Notes under the pieces: model-generated
The model's database searches: none
The model's input: the letters and a program-made list of their open reading frames with translations, nothing else
What the model was told of the DNA's origin: nothing
Program-made: the position numbers and the translations under genes
Assembly: GCA_004347865.1 (NCBI GenBank)
Contig: QNUZ01000019.1
Location: 1-15,924 of the forward strand
Source: Archaeoglobi archaeon
GTDB taxonomy: Archaea > Halobacteriota > Archaeoglobi > Archaeoglobales > Archaeoglobaceae
Direction of reading: 5' to 3'
Length of the DNA stretch: 15,924 nt
Shown here: piece after piece, positions 1-5,999 of the stretch
How positions within the stretch are numbered: position 1 is the stretch's first letter
Layout: the number at the start of each line of letters is the position of its first letter

Positions 1-2
1 CG

Positions 3-134
3 TTAGTCCTTCTCATGCCTACGCCTCTTGTACTCCTCAATGAGCCTCTTAATAACGTCGTCGTAGGTTTCCCTAGGGTGGACTTTCAACTTCTTCAACT
101 CCTCTTTACCCCGCCCTGAAGGGCGAGGCTTGGG
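3..134 (-). pseudogene. Truncated antitoxin-like gene (C-terminal part only)
   Basis: The minus strand has an open frame from a TGA at 135-137 to a TAA at 3-5. Its last 35 residues (KEELKKLK, then VHPRETYDDVIKRLIEEY and a basic tail) look like the C-terminal half of the short archaeal VapB-like antitoxins, whose hallmark is the HPRETYDDVI-type segment. The family normally starts with a beta strand and a few residues of the type TIxVxxET before KEEL. Here those are missing: upstream of about base 107 the frame runs into the IS605-like hairpin at 109-128 and a stop. No plausible start codon remains except a weak TTG inside the helix. I infer a gene decapitated by a mobile-element insertion or deletion. 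No partner toxin is visible, but it could lie to the left of the window. Confidence 0.6.
109..128 (-). mobile_element. IS200/IS605-type right-end hairpin (scar)
   Basis: Bases 112-116 (CGCCC) pair perfectly with 121-125 (GGGCG) around a TGAA loop. After one mismatch (111/126) the stem continues with 109-110 against 127-128. Read on the minus strand this is AAGCCTCGCCC-TTCA-GGGCGGGG, the form seen at the right ends of archaeal IS200/IS605 and tnpB elements, where it also closes the omega RNA. The hairpin at 4690-4712 has the same design and orientation. No tnpA or tnpB coding remains beside it here, so this is at most a scar. Confidence 0.55.
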
Positions 135-166
135 TCAGCGAGATGTCAAAACCATATCCGATAGAG

Positions 167-172
167 TTAAAT
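167..172 (+). promoter_or_regulatory. Probable TATA box of the aIF2-alpha operon
   Basis: TTAAAT lies about 27 bases before the ATG at 197, the distance expected between an archaeal TATA box and the transcription start. The mRNA would therefore be leaderless or nearly so, which fits the lack of a good Shine-Dalgarno sequence before this ATG. Confidence 0.4.
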
Positions 173-196
173 TCACACAAAACTTAACAAAACGAG

Positions 197-1003
197 ATGA
201 AAAGCGAGAGCGGAGAGAGGCTCATAATAAGAAGGACGGGCTATCCTTCAGTGGGAGAGATTGTAGTGGGTACAGTTACGAGAGTTCTGGACTTTGGAGC
301 TTTTGTATCGCTGGATGAGTATGAAAATAAGGAAGGGATGGTGCATATTAGTGAGGTTGCTTCTGGCTGGATTAAGGATATAAGAGATCACGTCAAAAAA
401 GGTCAAAAAGTCGTCTGTAAAGTTCTAAATGTCAACCCAAAGAGGGGGCATATAGATCTTTCTATCAAGGATGTTAATGAGAGACAGAAAAGGGAGAAGC
501 TTCAGCAGTGGAAAAACGAGATGGCTGCCTTTAAGTGGCTGGAGATAGCCAACGAAAGGGTGAAGCTCAGCAGAGAAGAGCTGATAAAAATTGGCAGAAA
601 ACTGTTGAAGGAGTACGATTCTGTTTATTCAGCATTTGAGGAAGCAGCTTACGAGGGTTACGAGGTTCTTTCTGACCTCGTAGGAGAGGAATTTGCGAAG
701 GTCGTGGCTGAAATAGCTCGCGAAAATATAAAGCCAAAGAAAGTAAAGGTTCGGGGAATCTTTGAGGTCAAGTTCTTTCAGTCTGATGGGGTCGAGAGGA
801 TCAGAAAGGTCTTCTCTGGAATAAAGTCCCCGGATAATGCAAAGGTAGAGATAAACTACATTGGGGCACCTAGGTATAGGATAGTCGTTGAGGCGGAGGA
901 CTATAAAGTTGCTGAGAATGCTTTAAAGAGCATAGTTGAAAATGTTCTCAAAGCAACCAAAAAGCTCGGGGGAGAGGCAAACTTTGTTAGGGAGGCGGCA
1001 TGA
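197..1003 (+). CDS. eif2a: Translation initiation factor aIF2 subunit alpha
   Basis: Alpha subunit of the heterotrimeric factor (alpha, beta, gamma) that carries initiator Met-tRNA to the small ribosomal subunit. The 268 residues match the usual family length. Residues 19-92 are an S1/OB-fold RNA-binding domain (VGEIVVGTVTRV, DFGAFVSLDEY, EGMVHISEV, SGWIKDIRD, KRGHIDLSI). Residues about 95-175 form the helical middle domain (LQQWKNE, FKWLEIA). The rest is the alpha/beta domain that contacts the gamma subunit. The ATG at 197 gives a short N-terminal extension before the conserved RRTGYP; no better start lies downstream. The gene heads an operon with Nop10, PAC2 and a membrane protein, and its TGA overlaps the Nop10 ATG. 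In many euryarchaea L44e and S27e precede this gene; here they are absent from the upstream 196 bases. Confidence 0.96.
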   Translation: MKSESGERLIIRRTGYPSVGEIVVGTVTRVLDFGAFVSLDEYENKEGMVHISEVASGWIKDIRDHVKKGQKVVCKVLNVNPKRGHIDLSIKDVNERQKREKLQQWKNEMAAFKWLEIANERVKLSREELIKIGRKLLKEYDSVYSAFEEAAYEGYEVLSDLVGEEFAKVVAEIARENIKPKKVKVRGIFEVKFFQSDGVERIRKVFSGIKSPDNAKVEINYIGAPRYRIVVEAEDYKVAENALKSIVENVLKATKKLGGEANFVREAA

Positions 1004-1185
1004 AGACATTGATGAGGAAGTGCACGAAATGCGGTAATTACACGCTGAAGGAGAAGTGCCCCAGGTGTGGAGGGGAGACTAGGATGCCGATTCCACCACG
1101 GTTCTCCCCAGAAGACCCCTACGGGAAGTATAGGAGGATGTTGAGGAAGGAAAAAGGATTCTTTTTCAAAAGGTGGGCGGAATGA
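1000..1185 (+). CDS. nop10: H/ACA ribonucleoprotein protein Nop10
   Basis: Small core protein of H/ACA guide RNPs. It bridges Cbf5 and L7Ae so that rRNA pseudouridylation can occur. The 61 residues show the archaeal zinc-binding pattern C8-x2-C11 and C20-x2-C23, followed by the signature PPRFSPEDPYGKYRR (32-46), the linker and helix that dock on Cbf5. The ATG at 1000 overlaps the aIF2-alpha stop (ATGA) and has a purine-rich GGGAGG just upstream. A second ATG at 1012 would remove MKTL, but related proteins usually have a few residues before the first cysteine. The aIF2-alpha/Nop10/PAC2 order is conserved in euryarchaea, which supports both the assignment and translational coupling. Confidence 0.96.
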   Translation: MKTLMRKCTKCGNYTLKEKCPRCGGETRMPIPPRFSPEDPYGKYRRMLRKEKGFFFKRWAE

Positions 1186-1961
1186 TAAAGAGAGTGGACG
1201 TTAGGTATCTGAAAGACCCGGAAAGTTGTGGCTTGAAGAACCCTGTGTTCATTGAGGGTCTTCCAGGAATAGGGCATGTGGGAAAACTCGTTGCGGATCA
1301 TCTGGTAAATGAACTTGGAGCGGAGAAAGTGGTAGAAATCTACTCGCACCATTTCCCACCGCAGGTGATGGTTCTCGATGATGGGACAATAAGGATCCCT
1401 AGGAACGAGGTTTATGCTTGGAAATCGGACGGTGGTTCTCCAGATCTTCTAATACTCGTCGGTGATTTTCAGAGCATTAGCAACGAAGGGCATTTTGAGC
1501 TGGTAAATGCGTACATAGAGGTTGCAAAAAGGTTTCATGTAAGGAGGATATACACACTTGGCGGTTATGGTCTGGGCAGGCTTGTGGAGGAACCGTACGT
1601 TGTTGGCGCATCCAATTCAAAGGGACTGGTAGAGGAAATGAGCAAATTTGGTGTGAGGTTTGAGCCAGGCGAGCCTGGGGGAGGGATAATAGGCGCAGCA
1701 GGCCTTTTGCTCGGAGTTGCAGGGCTTGAGAATATAGAGGCGGTTTGCCTCATGGGAGTAACTTCTGGTTACATGGTAGATCCTAAGAGCGCAAAGGCAG
1801 TATTGGAGGTCCTATCGAAGATTTTAGGACTGAAAGTATCTTTTGAGGCTTTAGAGAAACGAGCAAAGGAAATGGAAAAGATCATTGCGCAGATAAAAGA
1901 AATGCAGGAACTTGCAGTCCAGCAGTGGAAGAGCGATGAAGATCTGAGATACTTCAGATGA
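1182..1961 (+). CDS. PAC2-family proteasome assembly chaperone-like protein
   Basis: Protein of the PAC2/COG2047 family, the archaeal relatives of 20S proteasome assembly chaperones (PbaB type). Visible family features are FIEGLPGIGHVGKLVADHL near the N-terminus, a central DLLILVGDFQS strand, YTLGGYGLGR and the glycine-rich GEPGGGIIGAAGLLLG. The last 45 residues are a charged amphipathic helix (LEKRAKEMEKIIAQIKEMQ) ending in DLRYFR, with a tyrosine third from the end. That resembles, but does not strictly match, the HbYX tails that dock into proteasome alpha rings. I chose the ATG at 1182, which overlaps the Nop10 stop as ATGA and follows GGTGGGCGG; a GTG at 1173 would add three residues. The role in proteasome assembly is inferred from the family. 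Confidence 0.88.
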   Translation: MIKRVDVRYLKDPESCGLKNPVFIEGLPGIGHVGKLVADHLVNELGAEKVVEIYSHHFPPQVMVLDDGTIRIPRNEVYAWKSDGGSPDLLILVGDFQSISNEGHFELVNAYIEVAKRFHVRRIYTLGGYGLGRLVEEPYVVGASNSKGLVEEMSKFGVRFEPGEPGGGIIGAAGLLLGVAGLENIEAVCLMGVTSGYMVDPKSAKAVLEVLSKILGLKVSFEALEKRAKEMEKIIAQIKEMQELAVQQWKSDEDLRYFR

Positions 1962-2638
1962 GGTTCTGGGAAATCGACTTTGCGAGAGGTATAGCTGTAA
2001 TTCTGATGCTTATATTCCACCTATTTTTTGATGCGTACTATTTCAACAAGATCCCGCTTGACGGAGTTTTCTGGTACGTCTTTCCTCGCTTCATAGGTGG
2101 AATGTTCATTTTCATTTCAGGCTTCACCTTCAGCATTGCATACAAGAACGCAAAATCAGTCTTGAGGAGAATTTTAAGACTCTCTCTCGTTGCCAGCGGA
2201 ATAACATTCGCCACTCTCCTCTTTGAGCCCGATAGAGCGGTGTTTTTTGGTATAATTCACTTTTTTACTTTTGCCTCCTTCTTTGGGATTCTTTTCATAG
2301 GAAAACCATTCTTGAGTCTTTTTGCTGGTCTCTTTCTGATTTTTGCGAATTTTAAGATCCCGGAAATGCGGATAGACGGACCTTACCTGCTGTGGCTGGG
2401 AATAGTGCCATATAATTTCAGAACACTCGATTACTACCCTATGATTCCTTGGTTCGGTGTATTTTTGATAGGGATGTTCCTTGGCCGTCATTACACCAGA
2501 AAAAGTTCATTTTACTGGCAAAACCCGATAAGCTTTCTTGGAAGGCACTCTCTGGTGATATATCTGATACAACACCCAATAATTGTTTTAATTCTCCAGC
2601 TATACTATGGGGATATACTACAAAAACTGCTAAGTTAA
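1958..2638 (+). CDS. Integral membrane DUF1624/HGSNAT-like protein
   Basis: The 226 residues are strongly hydrophobic, with about seven predicted membrane helices. The N-terminus, RFWEIDFARGIAVILMLIFHLFFD, has the arrangement of the heparan-alpha-glucosaminide N-acetyltransferase catalytic family (DUF1624, acyltransferase 3-like): an E/D-ARG motif, then a histidine and an aspartate in the first helix. The C-terminal FLGRHSLVIYLIQHPII is also typical. Proteins of this family move acyl groups across or at the membrane; the substrate here is unknown. The ATG overlaps the PAC2 stop (ATGA), so it belongs to the aIF2-alpha operon, although it has no obvious link to translation. The gene ends at TAA 2636-2638 with no clear terminator. 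Confidence 0.8.
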   Translation: MRFWEIDFARGIAVILMLIFHLFFDAYYFNKIPLDGVFWYVFPRFIGGMFIFISGFTFSIAYKNAKSVLRRILRLSLVASGITFATLLFEPDRAVFFGIIHFFTFASFFGILFIGKPFLSLFAGLFLIFANFKIPEMRIDGPYLLWLGIVPYNFRTLDYYPMIPWFGVFLIGMFLGRHYTRKSSFYWQNPISFLGRHSLVIYLIQHPIIVLILQLYYGDILQKLLS

Positions 2639-2799
2639 ATGCCACAAATTTCTGCCACCCAACATGCAAGAAGGCCATAATGCGCTTAAATTATCTCTGT
2701 CTCCTCAAACCCGCAACCGGGCCTATGAACTGTTAAATGTGAAACTGAAAGGATAAGAGTTACGCAGTATCAGAACAGTTATGAATCCAGTGGGAAAAG
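2639..2799. other. Intergenic stretch without a recognisable gene
   Basis: The first half of the 320-base gap before paaK. I find no coding frame with family resemblance on either strand. A 7-base inverted repeat (AACTGTT near 2729, AACAGTT near 2775) and a short GC patch (CCCGCAACCGGG, about 2709-2720) are the only structures seen. The other half of the gap (2800-2958) holds the TATA box and the structured leader. Confidence 0.5.
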
Positions 2800-2807
2800 T
2801 TTAAATA
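2800..2807 (+). promoter_or_regulatory. TATA box upstream of paaK leader
   Basis: TTTAAATA, preceded by the purine-rich GGGAAAAG that could act as a BRE, is a close match to an archaeal TATA box. It predicts a transcription start near 2828-2832, just before the GC-rich structured stretch and about 130 bases before the paaK ATG. That leader is unusually long for this window, where the other promoters sit about 25-30 bases from their start codons. Confidence 0.6.
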
Positions 2808-2828
2808 AATAGAAAGTCTAAATAAAGC

Positions 2829-2919
2829 GCCCTAACAATCCGATGATAGTTCCCTCCCGGAATGCAGGGCTTGTCTACAGTGTGTCCCTAAACGGGTGGG
2901 CCTAAAGCCCGACTGGAGG
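2829..2919 (+). ncRNA. Structured leader or small RNA before paaK
   Basis: This GC-rich stretch lies between the TATA box and paaK and has no conserved coding frame. Possible helices are: CCCT 2852-2855 with AGGG 2866-2869; CCC 2886-2888 with GGG 2894-2896 around TAAAC; GGGC 2898-2901 with GCCC 2907-2910 around CTAAA; and, as an alternative that excludes the last one, GGGCTT 2867-2872 with AAGCCC 2905-2910. CCTCC 2853-2857 can pair with GGAGG 2915-2919 and enclose the whole unit. It could be a regulatory 5' leader of paaK, a free small RNA, or a piece of an IS605 omega RNA, whose bodies in archaea also consist of short GC-rich hairpins. The sequence alone does not decide between these. Confidence 0.4.
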
Positions 2920-2946
2920 AATGTTTGAATTTAGTGTAAGAAACTT

Positions 2947-2953
2947 GGGGGAG
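2947..2953 (+). promoter_or_regulatory. Ribosome binding site of paaK
   Basis: GGGGGAG ends five bases before the ATG at 2959. It is one of the stronger Shine-Dalgarno sites in the window and fixes the paaK start. It is embedded in the end of an 11-codon frame (2921-2956). Confidence 0.6.
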
Positions 2954-2958
2954 TAGTA

Positions 2959-4254
2959 ATGTACTGGAGTCCGGTCATTGAAAGAATGCCTTTAGAGGAA
3001 TTGAAGCGAATCCAAGAAAAGAAGCTGAGAGCTTTGGTTAGAAATGTTTACGAGTATTCGCCATTCTACAAGAGAAAGTTTAGAGAGTTAGGAATACATC
3101 CAGAAGATATTCGTGGCCTCGAAGATCTCAAAAAGCTCCCATTTACGAGGAAGCAAGATCTAAGAGACAATTACCCCTTCGGAATGTTCGCAGTTCCAAT
3201 TTCGCAGATCGTCAGATTTCACGCTTCAAGTGGCACTACAGGAAAACCTACACTTGTCGGGTATACTGAAGATGACATAAGGATTTGGGTTGAAAGTCTC
3301 TGCAGGGGATTAGTTAGCTGTGGGGTGTGCAACGAGGATATAATGCAAATCGCCTATGGTTATGGGCTTTTTACTGGTGGCCTCGGCTTTCACTATGCGG
3401 CCGAAAAAATCGGTGCCACAGCCTTGCCAGTATCTGCCGGAAACACTGAAAGACAAATAAACCTGATGAAAGATCTTGGCGTAACTGTTATTGCCTGTAC
3501 ACCATCCTATTTCCTTTACATGGCCGAATATGCCGAAAAGATGGGTACAAGCATAAAGGAAACGAATTTGAGGATGGGAATTTTCGGAGCTGAGCCTTGG
3601 AGTGAGGAAACTAGAAAGAGAATCGAGGACAAGACCGGAATAACTGCTTACGACGTGTACGGTACTTCAGAGCTTAGCGGTCCACTTTTTACAGAGTGCG
3701 TCGAAAGGGACGGGCTCCACATCTGGGCAGACCACTTCCTAATTGAGGTAATTGATCCCAAAACAGGAGAAAACCTCGGGGAGGGTGAGAGAGGAGAACT
3801 CGTAGTTACAACGCTCAGCAAGGAGGCTATGCCACTGATAAGATGGAGAACCGGGGACATTACTATTATGGAAACTGAAAAATGCAACTGCGGGAGAACT
3901 CATCCAAGGATCCTGAGAATTCTTGGTAGAAGTGACGACATGCTGATCGTCCGTGGGGTTAACGTGTTCCCTAGCCAGATCGAACACGTTTTGATGCAGA
4001 TCCCCGAAGTTGGAGAGCATTACATGATAATACTTGAAAGGAAGGAAGAACTGGATGAAATGACGGTCCAAGTGGAGCTGAGTGATAAAGTGAAGATCGA
4101 CAAGCCGGCAGATATACTGAATTTAACGAGAAAAGTCGAGGATAGACTTAGGGTCGTTCTGGGAATTTCCGCAAAGGTCGAGCTCGTAAATCCTGGAACC
4201 CTCCAGAGATTTGAGGGGAAGGCTAAGAGGGTTATCGATAAGAGGAAGATTTGA
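2959..4254 (+). CDS. paaK: Phenylacetate-CoA ligase (AMP-forming)
   Basis: Adenylate-forming enzyme that converts an aryl acid, ATP and CoA to aryl-CoA, AMP and PPi. The 431 residues match the PaaK family. The ATP-binding P-loop is ASSGTTGKP (89-97), followed by YDVYGTSE (231-238), RWRTGD (295-300) and the hinge region LGRSDDMLIVRGVNVFPSQIE from 322. The C-terminal catalytic lysine is in EGKAKR (K421). CNCGRTHPR (309-317) is the usual cysteine-containing segment. Archaeal members often work with ferredoxin-dependent 2-oxoacid oxidoreductases on products of aromatic amino acids; those enzymes are not in the window, so the real substrate could be phenylacetate, indoleacetate or another aryl acid. 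The ACT-domain gene follows after nine bases and is almost certainly co-transcribed. Confidence 0.93.
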   Translation: MYWSPVIERMPLEELKRIQEKKLRALVRNVYEYSPFYKRKFRELGIHPEDIRGLEDLKKLPFTRKQDLRDNYPFGMFAVPISQIVRFHASSGTTGKPTLVGYTEDDIRIWVESLCRGLVSCGVCNEDIMQIAYGYGLFTGGLGFHYAAEKIGATALPVSAGNTERQINLMKDLGVTVIACTPSYFLYMAEYAEKMGTSIKETNLRMGIFGAEPWSEETRKRIEDKTGITAYDVYGTSELSGPLFTECVERDGLHIWADHFLIEVIDPKTGENLGEGERGELVVTTLSKEAMPLIRWRTGDITIMETEKCNCGRTHPRILRILGRSDDMLIVRGVNVFPSQIEHVLMQIPEVGEHYMIILERKEELDEMTVQVELSDKVKIDKPADILNLTRKVEDRLRVVLGISAKVELVNPGTLQRFEGKAKRVIDKRKI

Positions 4255-4263
4255 GGTGGTTTT

Positions 4264-4677
4264 ATGGTTAAACAGCTTTCAGTATTTGTTGAAAATAAGC
4301 CGGGGAGACTTGCCGCAGTAACAAAGGTTCTCTATGAGAAGGGGGTCAATCTCAGAGCATTCATGATTGCGGACGCAGGTGACTTTGGAATAATCAGAAT
4401 GGTTGTGGATAAAACTGACGAAGCTTTTAACGCTCTGAAATCTGCAGGCTTTACGGTTACGCTGAATGAAGTTCTTGCTGTTGAGGTTGAGGACAGACCG
4501 GGAGAATTGTACAGAATATCAAAGGCTTTGGGAGACGAAGGTATCAACATCGAGTACGTTTATGCATTTACTTCAGAAAAGCATAGGGCTTTGATAATCT
4601 TCAGAGTTGACAACAACGAAAGGGCAATGAAGGTACTTGAAAAAATGAACGTCCTCTTCAAAGGAAGTATTGATTGA
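4264..4677 (+). CDS. Tandem ACT-domain protein
   Basis: The 137 residues consist of two ACT domains and nothing else. The first (residues 1-68) begins KQLSVFVENKPGRLAAVTKVL. The second (about 71-137) begins LAVEVEDRPGELYRISKAL. The N/D-x-PG-x-L turn in each is the classic ligand-binding loop, which usually senses amino acids. It starts after a good GAGGTGG site five bases before the ATG. The gene commonly follows paaK in archaea, and the likely job is to sense an amino acid, perhaps an aromatic one, and modulate the ligase or its pathway. The ligand and partner are inferred from context only. No DNA-binding domain is present. Confidence 0.9.
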   Translation: MVKQLSVFVENKPGRLAAVTKVLYEKGVNLRAFMIADAGDFGIIRMVVDKTDEAFNALKSAGFTVTLNEVLAVEVEDRPGELYRISKALGDEGINIEYVYAFTSEKHRALIIFRVDNNERAMKVLEKMNVLFKGSID

Positions 4678-4682
4678 TCTAA

Positions 4683-4800
4683 GTGAGCTGCTCCACGACT
4701 GAAGTCGGGAGCTTCCAGCGTTAAGGGAGGGTTTTATTTGGGCAACATGTCCGCATCTGTGGCAAATTTTAGAAGTGTTTCTAGTCTCTTCTTTCGTCAA
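4683..4800 (-). mobile_element. Fossil of an IS605-family tnpB gene with right-end hairpin
   Basis: On the minus strand, from about 4800, one frame reads TRNTSKICHRCGHVAQ, the first half of the TnpB zinc ribbon (TSKxCHxCG is a hallmark; cysteine codons at 4762-4764 and 4753-4755). The second CxxC and the DRDxNAA segment are missing. After IKP the frame goes straight into the element's right-end hairpin: GCTCC 4690-4694 pairs with GGAGC 4708-4712, and CGAC 4696-4699 with GTCG 4704-4707, around TGAA with one bulged A. The minus-strand sequence ends in GCAGCTCAC, like IS200/IS605 tips. About 118 bases survive, so the element is dead. It sits between the ACT gene and the end of potD. Confidence 0.8.
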
Positions 4801-4810
4801 ATACTGGAGT

Positions 4811-5968
4811 TCAATGAGCTTTAACCTCAATCATGATACTCTCAATCTTTCTTCTTTCCTCATCTGTAAGCGAAGGCATGAACCACATCTTTTTCTGGAC
4901 CTCTTCGGGAGGATATACCGCGGGATCCTCAAGCAAATCTGGAATGAAATCCCAAGAGGCTCTTACGGGGTTTGCGTATCCTATGAACTGCGAGTTCACG
5001 GCCGAGACTGCTGGGTCGAGGAGGAAATTTATGAACTCGTGAGCGGCGTAAACGTGTTTTGCATCTCTTGGAATGCAAAGGTTATCAGTCCAGATGGTGC
5101 CCCCCTCTTCGGGTATTCCGAATTCCACTTCGCTGAATTCTCCTCTGAGTCTAACTATATCCCCATTGTAAGCTTGAGCCACGGAGATCGTGCCCTTCTT
5201 CAGACCCTCATAGTATACATTCGTTCCGGCGTATGCTGCAAGATATGGCTTTTGCTTTATCAGGGTATCCTTTACTTCTTCAAGTGTCGTATCGCTCCAG
5301 TCATCGATTCTCTTTCCAAGATAAGCCTTACAGGAGCATATAACTTCTGTGGCTTCTTCGAGCATTGTAATCTTTTTCTTATATTTTGGCAAAAATCCAT
5401 ATTCTGGGTTGAAGATCTGCTCAAGCGTTGTGACCTCTTCAACGCCTTTACGCCAAGCAAATCCAGTAGAGCCCCACATGTAGACAAGGCTGAACTTACC
5501 CTCTGGGTCATAGGGCAGATTTTTGAATTTCTCATACAGGAACTTGGCATTAGGAATAAGCCTCTTGTCAAGTTCTAAAAGCAATCCCTTTTTTCTTGCT
5601 ATATCAACGCAGTAGTCGGGCAAGACAACGACATCATAACCGGTTGCTCCCGCTTCGAGCTTGGCCAAAACGTAGGATGGATCTTCGAATTCCTCGTAGA
5701 TGATCTTGTCTCTCGGAATCCCTGTTTGCTCTGAAAATACCTCGAGAAGACCCTCGTTTATGTAGTAGGACCAGTTCCAAACTCTTAGCTCATCTTCGAG
5801 AATTTTCTCCCCTCTGGCCCTCAATCTCTCAATCTCACCTTCTAGTTCCAAAATTCGGTTTCTAGAGGAATAACTTCCGAATATAAACCCGGAAATTCCA
5901 CCTGCTGCAAGACCAACAATCCCAGCGACTGCAATTTTTAGAAAATCCCTCCTATTCTTATCAACCAT
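4811..5968 (-). CDS. potD: Spermidine/putrescine ABC transporter substrate-binding protein
   Basis: Periplasmic-type binding protein (family 1/PotD) that captures polyamines outside the cell and delivers them to PotBC. I take the ATG at 5966-5968, giving 385 residues. An upstream ATG at 6055 would add 29 residues that overlap potC and would bury the signal sequence. The N-terminus KNRRDFLKIAVAGIVGLAAGG is a twin-arginine signal (RR at 6-7, FLK) with a hydrophobic core, and no lipobox cysteine. Residues 36-58 are a short charged coil, probably a tether. The binding domain follows with VWNWSYYI, LAKLEAGATGYDVVVLPD, YMWGSTGFAWRKG, AQAYNGD and IPRDAKHVYAAHEFINFLLDP, all typical of PotD. It lies 31 bases after potC. 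Confidence 0.92.
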   Translation of the reverse strand: MVDKNRRDFLKIAVAGIVGLAAGGISGFIFGSYSSRNRILELEGEIERLRARGEKILEDELRVWNWSYYINEGLLEVFSEQTGIPRDKIIYEEFEDPSYVLAKLEAGATGYDVVVLPDYCVDIARKKGLLLELDKRLIPNAKFLYEKFKNLPYDPEGKFSLVYMWGSTGFAWRKGVEEVTTLEQIFNPEYGFLPKYKKKITMLEEATEVICSCKAYLGKRIDDWSDTTLEEVKDTLIKQKPYLAAYAGTNVYYEGLKKGTISVAQAYNGDIVRLRGEFSEVEFGIPEEGGTIWTDNLCIPRDAKHVYAAHEFINFLLDPAVSAVNSQFIGYANPVRASWDFIPDLLEDPAVYPPEEVQKKMWFMPSLTDEERRKIESIMIEVKAH

Positions 5969-5999
5969 GATTTTCTTTAAAATTTGTAGAATAAATACT

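Noticed and set aside
130..318. A 62-codon plus-strand frame at the left end
   Set aside because: It overlaps the start of aIF2-alpha in another frame and has no family features.
2449..2736. A 95-codon plus-strand frame overlapping the end of the membrane protein
   Set aside because: It is mostly another frame of the DUF1624 gene, and the tail in the gap shows no similarity or ribosome site.
2736..2760. CRISPR-repeat-like GTTAAATGTGAAACTGAAAG
   Set aside because: The GAAACTGAAAG end resembles archaeal CRISPR repeats, but there is only one copy and no spacer pattern.
2729..2781. Inverted repeat AACTGTT / AACAGTT
   Set aside because: Seven bases with a gap of nearly 40 in AT-rich DNA is within chance, and it is not placed at a promoter.
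2836..2850. C/D-box guide RNA start (AATCCGATGATAG)
   Set aside because: It is close to an RTGATGA box, but no matching D box (CTGA) or internal C'/D' boxes occur at the right distance.
4775..5578. A 267-codon open frame on the plus strand
   Set aside because: It is antisense to potD, whose frame matches a known family throughout. The plus frame has no family features and an odd composition.
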